The notes: generated by a model not told the origin, from the letters alone. A stretch of DNA of 50,068 bases from Candidatus Sericytochromatia bacterium (GCA_035285325.1 JAYKJB010000102.1:1-50068); one strand, 5' to 3'. Shown: positions 17,415-26,240, numbered from the stretch's first letter. Translations and numbers: made by a program.

Positions 17415-17845
17415 CAGCGTGCCTCTCTCAGCATGGTCTTCAGCCCTTCGAACTTGTTACGGGCCAGGGTGGCCATCGTGTTGTAGCGCATGTTGGTTTC
17501 GGCCAGTTTGGCCATTTCGGCGTCGATGTCTACGTTGTTGCCGTCGTTGCGCTGGACCTCGTCCGATACCGTCGTCAGCACGGTGCGAACATCTTCGACG
17601 CGTTCGGCCATCGGGCCGAGACTGAAATGAAGGGGGTTGCTGGTTTGCATGGGCAGCTCTTCGCGACCTGCTGAGCCCTTCACGGCCATTCTCAGCTGGG
17701 CCTCGTAGGCCACCTCCAGGCGCTTGAAGCGGGGGGTGTCGACATTGGCGATGTTTTCGCCGAGCGCCCGCTGGCGCGCCGACAGCCCGTTCAGGGCCCG
17801 TTCGATGATGGGGATATTTCCGTAGAGCGATTCCAGCAAGGGCAT
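17414..17845 (-). CDS. flgB: Flagellar basal-body rod protein FlgB
   Basis: About 143 residues; the rod motif LSARQRALGENIANVDTPRFKR and the C-terminal MAKLAETNMRYNTMATLARNKFEGLKTM identify FlgB, the proximal rod subunit. The start is uncertain: ATG 17845 has AGGAGG only 1-2 nt upstream, GTG 17860 has no clear site, while TTG 17839 sits 7 nt after that AGGAGG and may be the real start. It is first in the operon; a sigma-70-like promoter lies about 60 bp upstream. Confidence 0.96.
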   Translation of the reverse strand: MPLLESLYGNIPIIERALNGLSARQRALGENIANVDTPRFKRLEVAYEAQLRMAVKGSAGREELPMQTSNPLHFSLGPMAERVEDVRTVLTTVSDEVQRNDGNNVDIDAEMAKLAETNMRYNTMATLARNKFEGLKTMLREAR

Positions 17846-17902
17846 TCCTCCTGGCCACACCTCGGCCCACAGACCACGGCGCTGCTCATCGTAACAACCG
17901 GG

Positions 17903-17932
17903 ATTATGTGAATAATAGGAAACGCGTCACAA
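17903..17932 (-). promoter_or_regulatory. Sigma-70-like promoter of the flgB-fliI operon
   Basis: On the minus strand TTGTGA (17932-17927) and CATAAT (17908-17903) are separated by 18 bp, in an AT-richer stretch about 60 bp upstream of flgB. Spacing and hexamers fit a housekeeping promoter, consistent with an early flagellar operon. Confidence 0.5.
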
Positions 17933-18008
17933 ATCCGCCCAAGCTGCATATACCCAGGCCATTTCAGGCATCTGGAGCAACATAATGGCCATTTGTAAAG
18001 ATTTAAGA

Positions 18009-18032
18009 AGCCGGCCCTTGGGGGGGCCGGCT
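18009..18032 (-). terminator. Rho-independent terminator of the flaG-fliS-fliT operon
   Basis: A perfect 9-bp inverted repeat, AGCCGGCCC (18009-18017) and GGGCCGGCT (18024-18032), is followed on the minus strand by TTCTTAAATCTTT. It lies about 10 bp after the fliT-like stop codon. Confidence 0.8.
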
Positions 18033-18041
18033 GCGGGGCGA

Positions 18042-18410
18042 TCAGCGACTGTGGTCGATGTAGTAGGCGGGAGGGCTGCCTTCAATGCCGTAGGTATGGA
18101 GGGCTTGGAGTCCCATCTGGATGGTCTGGAGCTCCTCCAAGGTGCGGGCGGAGGCGGAGGCTAGCGCCGCTTGAAGTCGCTCGTCGGTGGCCAGCAGACT
18201 CTGGATCACTTCCCGAATCTGCGCGCGGGTTCTGGCTCCCAAGCTGCCCAGTTCGGACTCGCGGGCCCTGATCCCGGCGAACAGGCGTTCCCGTTCCGCG
18301 GTGGCGGCCTGGAACCCTTCCGAGTCATCCGCCTGGATCGTGTTCAGTTGCGCCTCGCCGGCCCGACGCAGAGCTTCATAGAGGGCCGGGAGGTCAGGCA
18401 GCGACATCAT
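18042..18410 (-). CDS. FliT-like flagellar chaperone
   Basis: A 122-residue, mostly helical protein starting at ATGATG (18410), which overlaps the fliS stop as TGATGATG. The frame is open further upstream inside fliS but that is a shadow. The sequence (LYEALRRAGEAQLNTIQADDSEGFQAATAERERLFAGI) has the size, position and heptad-rich character of FliT, the FliD chaperone that commonly follows fliS. Primary sequence identity to FliT is low by nature, so the call rests partly on position. Confidence 0.6.
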   Translation of the reverse strand: MMSLPDLPALYEALRRAGEAQLNTIQADDSEGFQAATAERERLFAGIRARESELGSLGARTRAQIREVIQSLLATDERLQAALASASARTLEELQTIQMGLQALHTYGIEGSPPAYYIDHSR

Positions 18411-18805
18411 CACGCCGCGCCTGCGCCCAGCATGGTGGGCTGTGTCTTCACCACTTCGACCCAGGCCTCGCGCAGTTCGCGCAAGAGGCTGATGATCTCC
18501 CTGACGCCGGCCACGTCCCGTCGGATGTTCGACTGCACCAGGCGCCAGTTCATGTAGTCGTAGAGGCGGTAGAGGTTGTTGGCAATCTCGCCCGTCTCCA
18601 TGTTCAGACAAAGCATCAGCTCGGTCACGATGTCCTGCGCGCGCAGGTTGGCTGTGTGGGCATCATTCCAGCGTTGTTGCTCCAGCGCGAATTGCGAGGT
18701 CAGCAGAAAGCGGATGGCTCCGTCGTAGAGCATGAGCAACAGTTTGCCCTGGCTGGCGGTCTCCAGGTTTGACTCTTGGTACTGCGTGTAGGGGTTGGAA
18801 AGCAT
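18410..18805 (-). CDS. fliS: Flagellin export chaperone FliS
   Basis: A 131-residue FliS: it begins MLSNPYTQYQESNLETASQGKLLLMLYDGAIRFL, the family hallmark, and continues with RAQDIVTELMLCLNMETGEIANNLYRLYDYMNWRL. FliS binds flagellin in the cytosol before export. ATG 18805 has CGAGG 6 nt upstream. It sits between flaG and the fliT-like gene; fliD, often placed between flaG and fliS, is absent. Confidence 0.96.
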   Translation of the reverse strand: MLSNPYTQYQESNLETASQGKLLLMLYDGAIRFLLTSQFALEQQRWNDAHTANLRAQDIVTELMLCLNMETGEIANNLYRLYDYMNWRLVQSNIRRDVAGVREIISLLRELREAWVEVVKTQPTMLGAGAA

Positions 18806-18849
18806 GGGGGGCCTCGTGTACGGGGAAGGGCGGGCCTGATTCGACGGGT

Positions 18850-19263
18850 TCAGCGTTTCAGGTCGACATTGAGACCAGACAGTTCCTGTAGTTTCGCGAC
18901 CATGTCCAACAGTTCCGAGTTGGGAAACTCCCGGATAATTTCCATGCTCTTGGGGTCCACCAGGCGCACCACGACCCGGTTGCTGCCTTCGTGGACGGCA
19001 AATTCGACGTTGCCGCCACCGCGCAATTTCTCGTTGGCGCGTTCGATCTCCGAGCGGAGTTGCTCGCTGCCGAGGGAGCCGCCCCGTCCGCCGCTGGCGT
19101 CCCCATCCGACCCGGTCTGCGTGGCAGGGGCGGGCTGAGGGGTCGACCCGAGCGCGGCGCCCACGGGGGCCATGCTGGGGGCTTCCTGGTTGGCTTGGGG
19201 CGCCACGCCGGGCATCTGCAGCGCGGGCGAGGCCATCAAGGGCGTGCTCGTCGTGATGTTCAT
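18850..19263 (-). CDS. flaG: FlaG family protein
   Basis: A 137-residue protein. The C-terminal half (NEKLRGGGNVEFAVHEGSN, VVVRLVDPKSMEIIREFPNSELLDM) is the FlaG domain, linked with control of filament length. The N-terminal half is Pro/Ala/Gly-rich and likely disordered. ATG 19263 follows AGAGGAATT. A sigma-28-like promoter lies about 60 bp upstream, marking it as a late flagellar gene. Confidence 0.9.
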   Translation of the reverse strand: MNITTSTPLMASPALQMPGVAPQANQEAPSMAPVGAALGSTPQPAPATQTGSDGDASGGRGGSLGSEQLRSEIERANEKLRGGGNVEFAVHEGSNRVVVRLVDPKSMEIIREFPNSELLDMVAKLQELSGLNVDLKR

Positions 19264-19323
19264 GGCAAATTCCTCTGTGTGGTGGCCCCGGAGGGCCTGG
19301 CTCCTTCCTTGGTTCCACTCAGG

Positions 19324-19351
19324 TTATCGGCCATCGAGCAGGCCTGCTTTA
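19324..19351 (-). promoter_or_regulatory. Sigma-28 (FliA)-like promoter of flaG-fliS-fliT
   Basis: Minus strand: TAAA (19351-19348), 16 bp, then GCCGATAA (19331-19324), a perfect match to the FliA -10 consensus. The consensus spacing between these blocks is 15 bp, so it is one base long. The site lies 61 bp before the flaG start codon. Confidence 0.65.
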
Positions 19352-19388
19352 GGTTGTTTGATCGGATTTTGCGATCCTGATCACGGTC

Positions 19389-19419
19389 GCGCGGGGCCTG
19401 CCCCCGTCAGGCCCCGCGC
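19389..19419 (-). terminator. Strong stem-loop after polA (terminator-like)
   Basis: A perfect 12-bp GC-rich inverted repeat, 19389-19400 and 19408-19419, with a 7-base loop, lies just beyond the polA stop. No T-run follows on the minus strand, so termination or 3'-end protection is inferred from position and stability. Confidence 0.5.
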
Positions 19420-19425
19420 CACGGC

Positions 19426-22254
19426 TCATTTGGCGTCCATCCAGGTGGCCCCGCTGTGGATGTCGACGCGCAGCGGGACATCCAGGGCGAAGGCCCCCTC
19501 CATTTCCTGGCGAATCAGCGCGGTGACCTCCGGCAAGACCTGCGGCGCCACCTCGAACACCAGTTCGTCGTGAACCTGCAAGAGCATCACGGCCGGGAGG
19601 CCGGTGAGGCGGGGAGCCAGGCGCACCATGGCCAGCTTGATGATGTCGGCGGCCGTTCCCTGGATCGGCGCGTTGATGGCCATGCGTTCGCCGAAGTCGC
19701 GCACCTGGCGGTTGCTGGCATGGATTTCCGGGATGTAACGGCGGCGCCCTGACAGCGTCTCCACAAATCCGTCGCGCTTGGCCTGGGCGATCGTCCGGAT
19801 CATGTAGTGCTGGATGCCCGGGTAACGGGCATTGAATCGTTCGATGAACTCGCGGGCCTCTTTGCGTGGGATTCCAAGGGCCTTCGACAGGCCGAAGTCC
19901 GACTGGCCATAGACGATGCCGAAGTTGGTGGTCTTGGCGCGGCGCCGCATCTCGGATGTGACCTCGGCGAGCGGCACGTTGAAGATCTCGGAGGCGGTCA
20001 CGGCATGGATGTCGCGATCCTCCCGGAAGGCCTGAATGAACGTTGGATCGGCCGTGACGTGGGCCAGGATCCGCAGCTCGATCTGTGAGTAGTCCGCTGA
20101 CACGATCACGCGGTTCGGCTCGCTCGGGATGAAGGCCCGGCGAATTTCTCGGCCCAGTTCCGTGCGAATGGGGATGTTCTGGAGATTCGGCTCCTGGGAA
20201 CTGAGCCGGCCCGTCGCGGCGATCGTCTGGTTGAAGCTCGTATGCACCCGGCCCGTCGCCGGGTTCACCATGGTGGGCAGGGCGTCCACGTAGGTGTTTT
20301 TGAGCTTCACCAGCTGGCGGTATTCCAGGATTCGCCGCACCACCTCGTGGCTGTCGGAGAGTTCTTCAAGGACCTCGGCATCGGTGCTGGGACCGGTTTT
20401 GGTGCGCTTGATGACGGGCAGTTGTAGCTTCTCGAACAGCACCACCGCCAGTTGCTTGGGGGAGTTGATGTTGAAGCCGCCGCCCGCCAAGGTGTGGATC
20501 TCGCTCTCCGCTGCTGCGATGCGCGAGCCCAACGTCTCACTCAGGGAGGCCAGCCACGCGAGGTCCAGCTTGACGCCGTGTCGCTCCATCGCGGCCAGCA
20601 CCGGCACCAGCGGCAACTCCACCTGGTCGAACAGGGCACGTTGTCCCCGTGCGTCAAGCAATGGATCGAGAAAATGACGCAGTTCGGCCGTGACGGCCAC
20701 ATCCGCAGCGGCATAGGGAGCCGCCTTGTCCAGCGGGACCTCTGCCATCGTGATCGCCTTCTGCCCTGTCCCGATCAGGGCCTTGATCTCGGTCATTTCG
20801 TAGCGCAGGTGTTCCCAGGCCAGTTCCTTCAGCGCATGGCTTTGCCGCCCGGATTCGACCAGGTAATCCGCGATCATCGTGTCGTAAGTGGGGGGAGCGA
20901 TCACGAGCCCGTGCCGCGTCAGCACCTGCAGGTCGAACTTCTCGTTGTGGGCGACCTTGAGTTTGTGGGGGTCGGCAAAGGCGGGAGCCAGCGCGGTGCG
21001 CACCGCTTCCCATTCCAAGTTGGTCGCGCCCGCGTGTCCGAGGGGGATGTAAAAGGTGCGGCAGGCGGCGACGTCAGGACCGCCCACGGCGATCGCCAGC
21101 CCCACCAGATCGCAGCGCAGGGCCTGCAGCCCCGTCGTCTCGACGTCGTAGACGAAGGTCTCGGACTGGGTCAAGGTATCGACCAGCTGCGCCAGCGCCG
21201 TCGGGGTGTCCACCAGGGTCAGGTTCAGGGCCAGCGGCCGGGCCACCTGCACCACCGGCTCGGGGGTCATCGGCAGCGCGTCGAACAGGCCCGCCTGGCC
21301 TGCCTGGTTGAGTGGCGCTGCGCCCACGCCCGCGCTGACGACCGACGGCACGGTGGCACCGGCCGGGGCAAAAGCGGCCAGCGATTGTGGCAACTGCCGA
21401 ATGATGCTGGTGAATTCCAGTGCTTCGAGGGTCTGCGTCAGACGGCCGAGATCGGGCATGGTCAGATGGCAGCGCGCGGCATCGAAGCGAATCGGGGCAT
21501 CCCGATCGATCGTGGCCAGTCGCAGGCTGAGCTGAGCCAGTTCGGTGTGGTCCCGAAGTTTCTCACCGAGCTTACCGGGGACCTCCCCCAAGTGCTCATA
21601 CAGGTTGGCAATCGTGCCGTAGGCCTGCAGCAGCTTGACGGCGCTTTTCTCCCCTACCCCGGGGACTCCCGGAATGTTATCGGAGGCATCCCCCATCAGG
21701 CCCTTCAGGTCCGGGATCTGGGCCGGCGTGACCCCCATCTTGGCCAGCACGGCGTCGGGACCGAAGACCTCCAGGTCCCCCACCCCGGAACGCGGCAGCA
21801 ACACGCTGGTGCGCTCGCTGACCAGTTGGAAGGCGTCGCGATCGCCCGTCAGGATCTCGACGTCGAATCCCTCGGCCTCGGCTTGGCGGGAAAGCGTGCC
21901 GATCAGGTCGTCTGCTTCAAAACCGTCCAGTTCGTACATCGGCACGTCAAAGGCGGCCACCACCTCCCGCAAGGGAGCCATTTGCGCGATCATGTCGTCG
22001 TCCATCCTGGCCCGGTGTGCCTTGTAACGGTCATAGGCCTCGTGCCGGAAGGTCGGCGCCGCGCGGTCAAAGGCCACTGCCAGGCAGGTTGGCCGCAGGT
22101 TGCCGACGGCCTCGAGCATCATCTTCACGAAGCCGAAGATGGCCCCGGTGGGACGCCCATCGCGGGTGGCGAAGCCCCGTCGCATCAAGGCGAAGTAGGC
22201 CCGGTAGGCCAGGGCATGACCGTCGATCAGCAGCAGACGAGGCGGGGTGGGCAT
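19426..22254 (-). CDS. polA: DNA polymerase I
   Basis: A 942-residue three-domain Pol I. Residues 1-290: 5' nuclease (LLIDGHALAYRAYFAL, ILTGDRDAFQLV, GDASDNIPGVPGVGEKSA). Residues about 355-550: 3'-5' exonuclease with intact acidic motifs (VYDVETTGL near 368, HNEKFDLQ, YAAADVAV), so proofreading looks active. Residues about 580-942: polymerase with motif A SADYSQIELRI, motif B RRRAKTTNFGIVYGQS and motif C LQVHDELVFEV near 896. ATG 22254 follows CGGAGG. It lies 58 bp after rmlB, with a possible TACAAT -10 in the gap. Confidence 0.98.
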   Translation of the reverse strand: MPTPPRLLLIDGHALAYRAYFALMRRGFATRDGRPTGAIFGFVKMMLEAVGNLRPTCLAVAFDRAAPTFRHEAYDRYKAHRARMDDDMIAQMAPLREVVAAFDVPMYELDGFEADDLIGTLSRQAEAEGFDVEILTGDRDAFQLVSERTSVLLPRSGVGDLEVFGPDAVLAKMGVTPAQIPDLKGLMGDASDNIPGVPGVGEKSAVKLLQAYGTIANLYEHLGEVPGKLGEKLRDHTELAQLSLRLATIDRDAPIRFDAARCHLTMPDLGRLTQTLEALEFTSIIRQLPQSLAAFAPAGATVPSVVSAGVGAAPLNQAGQAGLFDALPMTPEPVVQVARPLALNLTLVDTPTALAQLVDTLTQSETFVYDVETTGLQALRCDLVGLAIAVGGPDVAACRTFYIPLGHAGATNLEWEAVRTALAPAFADPHKLKVAHNEKFDLQVLTRHGLVIAPPTYDTMIADYLVESGRQSHALKELAWEHLRYEMTEIKALIGTGQKAITMAEVPLDKAAPYAAADVAVTAELRHFLDPLLDARGQRALFDQVELPLVPVLAAMERHGVKLDLAWLASLSETLGSRIAAAESEIHTLAGGGFNINSPKQLAVVLFEKLQLPVIKRTKTGPSTDAEVLEELSDSHEVVRRILEYRQLVKLKNTYVDALPTMVNPATGRVHTSFNQTIAATGRLSSQEPNLQNIPIRTELGREIRRAFIPSEPNRVIVSADYSQIELRILAHVTADPTFIQAFREDRDIHAVTASEIFNVPLAEVTSEMRRRAKTTNFGIVYGQSDFGLSKALGIPRKEAREFIERFNARYPGIQHYMIRTIAQAKRDGFVETLSGRRRYIPEIHASNRQVRDFGERMAINAPIQGTAADIIKLAMVRLAPRLTGLPAVMLLQVHDELVFEVAPQVLPEVTALIRQEMEGAFALDVPLRVDIHSGATWMDAK

Positions 22255-22278
22255 GGAACCTCCGGGCAGGGACGGCCC

Positions 22279-22284
22279 ATTGTA
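22279..22284 (-). promoter_or_regulatory. Possible -10 element for polA
   Basis: Minus strand TACAAT stands out in a GC-rich 58-bp gap about 25 bp before the polA ATG. No convincing -35 is seen 17 bp upstream, so read-through from rmlB is equally possible. Confidence 0.3.
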
Positions 22285-22311
22285 CCCCAGGCCCTTCCGC
22301 CTCGGCTTCGC

Positions 22312-23325
22312 TCAGTGACCGGCGCCGATGCGGTTGGCTGCCGCCCGCTGCGCCTCGACGGCGCGGGCACGCAGCGGCTCCCACCAGGCTGCGTTGGCCT
22401 GGTACCAGGCGATCGTCTCGGCCAGGCCTTGGGCGAAGTCGAAGCGGGGACGCCAGCCCAACTCGCGTTCGATCTTGCTGGCGTCGATGGCGTAGCGGCG
22501 ATCGTGCCCCGGACGGTCCTGCACGTGCCGCACCAGGCTGTCCGGTTTGCCGAGGGCGCGCAGGATCAGGGCGGTGATGGCCTGGTTGGTCTGCTCGTTG
22601 TGCCCCCCGATGTTGTAGACCTCGCCGGCTTGCCCCGCTTCCAGCACGCGGGCGATCGCCCGGCAGTGGTCCTCCACGTGCAGCCAGTCGCGGACGTTCA
22701 GCCCGTCGCCGTACAGGGGCAACGGCTCATCGTGCATGGCGTTGGTGATGAAGAGCGGAATCAGCTTCTCCGGAAATTGATAGGGGCCATAGTTGTTGCT
22801 GCAGCGCGTGATCACGGTGTGCAGGCCGAAGGTCTCGTGGTAACTGCGCACCAGCAGGTCCGAGGCCGCCTTGCTGGCCGCGTAGGGGCTGTTGGGGGCC
22901 AGGGGCGAGTTCTCACTGAACAGCCCGGTCGGCCCCAAGGAGCCGTAGACCTCGTCGGTGCTGATGTGAACGAAGCGGGACACGCCCAGGCGCCGGGCTG
23001 CATCCAGCAGCACCACGGTTCCTTCCACATTGGTCTGCACGAAGGCGGTCGGGTCGCTGATCGAGCGGTCGACGTGGCTCTCGGCCGCGAAGTGCACGAC
23101 AGCGTCATGGCCCGCCAGCAAGCTGTTCACCAGTCGGCTGTCGCGGATGTCACCGTGCTCGAAGCGGAAGCGCGGCTGGCTTTGCAGATCGCGCAGGCTG
23201 TTGAGGTTACCGGCATAGGTCAGCGCATCGAGGACCGTGATGCGGCAGTTGGGCTGCGCCTGCAGGAGCAGGCGCACGAAGTTGCTGCCGATGAATCCGG
23301 CCCCGCCGGTGACGAAAACTTTCAT
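22312..23325 (-). CDS. rmlB: dTDP-glucose 4,6-dehydratase RmlB
   Basis: A 337-residue short-chain dehydrogenase starting MKVFVTGGAGFIGSNFV, with the NAD-binding GGAGFIG, the catalytic region STDEVYGSLG, and the active-site SPYAASKAASD (Tyr/Lys pair). It converts dTDP-glucose to dTDP-4-keto-6-deoxyglucose. The frame is open upstream, but ATG 23325 has AAGGAGAGGACC directly before it. It is third in rmlA-rmlC-rmlB, 56 bp after rmlC. Confidence 0.96.
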   Translation of the reverse strand: MKVFVTGGAGFIGSNFVRLLLQAQPNCRITVLDALTYAGNLNSLRDLQSQPRFRFEHGDIRDSRLVNSLLAGHDAVVHFAAESHVDRSISDPTAFVQTNVEGTVVLLDAARRLGVSRFVHISTDEVYGSLGPTGLFSENSPLAPNSPYAASKAASDLLVRSYHETFGLHTVITRCSNNYGPYQFPEKLIPLFITNAMHDEPLPLYGDGLNVRDWLHVEDHCRAIARVLEAGQAGEVYNIGGHNEQTNQAITALILRALGKPDSLVRHVQDRPGHDRRYAIDASKIERELGWRPRFDFAQGLAETIAWYQANAAWWEPLRARAVEAQRAAANRIGAGH

Positions 23326-23381
23326 GGTCCTCTCCTTCTGGGGGGGGCGCCTCGCCGACGGCCTGAGCGACGGCCCTCGAT

Positions 23382-23966
23382 TCAGGGCACGCGGAGGCTG
23401 GGCTCGACGACTGGCGGGAATTCCGGCAGGTATAGCTGGTCCGGCAGCGCCGGCAAATGACGGTCTTTGTCTGACAGCACCACTTCTCCAGCATCGACGG
23501 GCCAGGCGATGCCCAGACTGGCATCGTCCCAACGCACGCCCTGTTCCGCAGCCGGATCGTAGGGAGCGGTGCACTTGTACACCACGTCGGCTTGCTCGGA
23601 CAGCACCAGGAAACCGTGCGCGAAGCCGGGCGGAATCCACAGTTGCTGGTGCCGATCGGCATCGAGTTCGACCCCCACCCACAGCCCGAAATGGGGAGAG
23701 CCCCGGCGGACATCGACGGCCACATCGAAGATGCGCCCGCGCTTGACCTCGATCAGCTTGCCCTGGGCGTTGCGCAGTTGATAATGCAGCCCCCTCAGGA
23801 CGTGGCGTCGCGAATGGCTGTGGTTGTCCTGCACGAAGGGGGCTGTGATGCCTGCCTGCCGATAGCGTTCGGCGTGAAAGGTTTCCAGAAAGAATCCCCG
23901 CTCATCGTGAAACAGCCGGGGCTCGATCAGCGTCACCTCCGGATGGCGCGTGGGAACCAGCTTCAT
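23382..23966 (-). CDS. rmlC: dTDP-4-dehydrorhamnose 3,5-epimerase RmlC
   Basis: A 194-residue cupin epimerase. It has [16 protein letters not shown] near residues 15-30, HVLRGLHYQ with the catalytic base H61, and [15 protein letters not shown] near 130-145. It inverts C3 and C5 of the keto-sugar. Its ATG (23966) overlaps the rmlA stop, indicating translational coupling. The C-terminal tail ([17 protein letters not shown]) is slightly long for the family. Confidence 0.95.
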   Translation of the reverse strand: MKLVPTRHPEVTLIEPRLFHDERGFFLETFHAERYRQAGITAPFVQDNHSHSRRHVLRGLHYQLRNAQGKLIEVKRGRIFDVAVDVRRGSPHFGLWVGVELDADRHQQLWIPPGFAHGFLVLSEQADVVYKCTAPYDPAAEQGVRWDDASLGIAWPVDAGEVVLSDKDRHLPALPDQLYLPEFPPVVEPSLRVP

Positions 23967-24880
23967 TCGGCCGTCCTCGCAACACTCAGGGCCAGATTGG
24001 GTGGCAAGCCGGCCTCCAGCAAGCGCAAGAGGTAGGCTCCGTAACCATTGCGGGCCAGGGGGGCTGCCAGCCGCGCCAGTTGCCGATCGTCGATCCAGCC
24101 CATGCGCCAGGCGACCTCCTCCGGACAGCCGATTTTCAGCCCCTGGCGCTCCTCGATCACCTGGATGAACTGGGAGGCCTGCAGCAGCGCGTCGACGGTG
24201 CCCGTATCCAACCATGCGAATCCGCGGCGAAGAATCTCCACCTGCAGCGCCCCGTGGGTGAGGTAGTGGCGATTGACGTCGGTGATCTCCAGTTCTCCGC
24301 GCGCAGAGGGTTTCAGGGCGCGGGCCACCTCGATCACGCTGTTGTCGTAAAAATACAGTCCGGTGACCGCGTAGTGGCTGCGGGGGCGGCTGGGTTTCTC
24401 TTCGATGTCCACCGCCCGCCCCGCGGGGTCAAAGCTCACCACACCATAGCGTTCCGGGTCCTGCACCCAGTATCCGAAGACCGTCGCCCCGGAGGGCCGG
24501 GCGCTGGCGGATTGTAGCAATTTGGAGAAGCCGTCACCGTAGAACAGGTTGTCCCCGAGGACCAGGGCCACCGGCGCCTCACCCAGAAAGGGGGCCCCGA
24601 TCGTGAAGGCCTGAGCCAGACCGTCCGGCGATGGCTGCACGGCATACTGCAGCGAGAGGCCCCAGCGACTGCCGTCGCCGAGCAAGGCCTGGAATGCTTC
24701 CTGGTCGCGCGGGGTGGTGATGATCAGGATCTCTCGGATGCCTGCCAGCATCAGCGTGCTCAGCGGATAGTAAATCATCGGTTTGTCGTAGACGCCGAGC
24801 AGTTGCTTGGAGGTCGCGACCGTCAGAGGATGCAGGCGGGTGCCTGACCCCCCTGCCAGAATGATGCCTTTGCGTTGCAT
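23963..24880 (-). CDS. rmlA: Glucose-1-phosphate thymidylyltransferase RmlA
   Basis: A 305-residue nucleotidyltransferase. The N-terminal signature [25 protein letters not shown] is followed by [39 protein letters not shown] and the C-terminal [13 protein letters not shown]. It makes dTDP-glucose from dTTP and glucose-1-phosphate. ATG 24880 is preferred over GTG 24886 because GGGGAGG lies about 5 nt before the ATG. First gene of the rml cluster. Confidence 0.97.
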   Translation of the reverse strand: MQRKGIILAGGSGTRLHPLTVATSKQLLGVYDKPMIYYPLSTLMLAGIREILIITTPRDQEAFQALLGDGSRWGLSLQYAVQPSPDGLAQAFTIGAPFLGEAPVALVLGDNLFYGDGFSKLLQSASARPSGATVFGYWVQDPERYGVVSFDPAGRAVDIEEKPSRPRSHYAVTGLYFYDNSVIEVARALKPSARGELEITDVNRHYLTHGALQVEILRRGFAWLDTGTVDALLQASQFIQVIEERQGLKIGCPEEVAWRMGWIDDRQLARLAAPLARNGYGAYLLRLLEAGLPPNLALSVARTAE

Positions 24881-25003
24881 AGTCACCTCCCCGCCTGACC
24901 CCTTGGACCAGTTTACCCGTCAGCTGCCTTCTCCATCTTCGGTCGATTTGCACGAACTCCTAAGGGCGTATCGCTGAGGCGGTAGGGTTGGCCTCTCGTC
25001 GCC

Positions 25004-26053
25004 TCAACGCGGCGCCGGTTGGGTCGGTGCGGGGCGCAGGGTGATGTCCAGCACCACGCGGGCGCCTTCGCGCAGCACTTCCACGCGCACCACCGTCCCG
25101 GCCGGCTTGGCATTCAGGTAGGCCAGAAGGTCCCGGGCCGAGCGCATCGCTTGCTGGTCCACCTTGATGATGACATCGCCCGGCAAGACCCCCCCCAGCT
25201 TGGCGGGGCCATCGGGGGCGGTGTTGACCACCAGCACGCCCGCCTGGTCGTCCGCGCGGACATCGCGGATGGAGACCCCCAGCCAGGTGCGCTCCACCCG
25301 TCCGCGCTGTTTCAATTGCTCGATCACGGCCCGGGCGGTCCAGGCCGGAATCGCAAAACCGATCCCCTGGCCACGCGCCGCGACCGCAGTGTTGACGCCC
25401 ACCACCTCGCCGGACAGGTTCAGCAGGGGGCCTCCGCTGTTGCCGGGGTTGATGGCGGCATCGGTCTGGATGAAGTTGACCCGCTCATTGATGGCAATGC
25501 CGCGATTGATCGCGCTGATGATGCCGGCCGAAACGGTGTGGGAGAGCCCCAAAGGGGAGCCGATCGCGACCACCCACTCGCCCACGCGGAGGTGGTCGCC
25601 CGGGATGAACTTCAGGGCCTGCAGGCCCCTGGCGTTGACCTTGATCAGGGCCAGGTCGGTGGCAGGGTCCGCCCCCAGAATGCGCCCCCGATACTGCTGT
25701 CCGGTGTGGGTGGTGACGCGAATGTCTGCCGCCCCGCGCACGACGTGATAGTTCGTCACCACCAGCCCACCGGGATCGATCACGAAGCCCGAACCCACGC
25801 CTTTTTGCTCCGGGGGCGCCGGCATTTCCTCGAAAAACATCTCGAACAGCGGATCACGGGCGGGGCGGGCGATCGTGTCGATGTTCACCACCGCCCCGTC
25901 CACCTGCTCCACCAGATCGGCGATCGCCGGGGCACCCCAGGGGGTGCCAGCTGCCAGCGCTCGCTGCGGTTTGCCGGGCTCGGTCAGGCCCGCCAAACTC
26001 CCCAGAAAGACGAGCCCGGCGAACAGCAGGCGGCAGGGAGGGAACCATCGCAT
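25004..26053 (-). CDS. htrA: HtrA/DegP-type serine protease with one PDZ domain
   Basis: A 349-residue envelope protease. ATG 26053 gives a clean signal peptide (MRWFPPCRLLFAGLVFLGSLAGL...ALAAG) and has AGGA 8 nt upstream; an upstream ATG at 26062 abuts the site. The catalytic triad is intact: H103 in NYHVVRG, D133 in ATDLALIK, S206 in NPGNSGGPL. One PDZ domain follows (about residues 255-345), so the layout is DegS-like, though without evidence of membrane retention. It is divergent from the SRP RNA gene. Confidence 0.94.
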   Translation of the reverse strand: MRWFPPCRLLFAGLVFLGSLAGLTEPGKPQRALAAGTPWGAPAIADLVEQVDGAVVNIDTIARPARDPLFEMFFEEMPAPPEQKGVGSGFVIDPGGLVVTNYHVVRGAADIRVTTHTGQQYRGRILGADPATDLALIKVNARGLQALKFIPGDHLRVGEWVVAIGSPLGLSHTVSAGIISAINRGIAINERVNFIQTDAAINPGNSGGPLLNLSGEVVGVNTAVAARGQGIGFAIPAWTARAVIEQLKQRGRVERTWLGVSIRDVRADDQAGVLVVNTAPDGPAKLGGVLPGDVIIKVDQQAMRSARDLLAYLNAKPAGTVVRVEVLREGARVVLDITLRPAPTQPAPR

Positions 26054-26129
26054 GGCAGACATCCTTTCAGGAAACAGGTTCAGAACAGGGGGCCGGGAGG
26101 CGTCGCCGAAGCGCGCGGTCACGATATGT

Positions 26130-26135
26130 TACAAT
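26130..26135 (+). promoter_or_regulatory. -10 element of the SRP RNA gene
   Basis: TACAAT lies 6-7 bp before the inferred 5' end of the RNA. The -35 region is poorly conserved. Confidence 0.5.
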
Positions 26136-26141
26136 GATGCC

Positions 26142-26240
26142 AGACCGGGTCCCATGCGGCGCGGCCCGTGAACCTCGCTAGGCCCGGAAGGGAGCAACGA
26201 TAAGCGGTTCACCGCGGGTGTTGTGGGGGTGCCCGGTCGC
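26142..26240 (+). ncRNA. ffs: Signal recognition particle RNA (bacterial small type, 4.5S)
   Basis: About 98 nt. The apical domain has the Ffh-binding signature GGCCCGGAAGGGAGCAACG around 26180-26198, matching the conserved GGAAGGnAGCA loop. The ends pair: GACCGGG near 26143 with CCCGGTC ending at 26238. A TACAAT box precedes it and CGCCTTTTT follows it. There is no Alu domain, so it is the short form. The exact ends are estimated from the closing stem. Confidence 0.92.

Noticed and set aside
17958-17995. Direct repeat GGCCATTT spaced 30 bp upstream of flgB
   Set aside because: Only two 8-bp copies, at no characteristic helical spacing to the promoter; likely chance.
20452-23460. Very long plus-strand open frame opposite polA and rmlB
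   Set aside because: It is antisense to two clear genes, has no recognisable motif and reflects GC-rich codon bias.
24975-25006. TGAGGCG/CGCCTCA repeat after htrA as a terminator
   Set aside because: It overlaps the htrA stop codon, has an 18-base loop and no T-tract.
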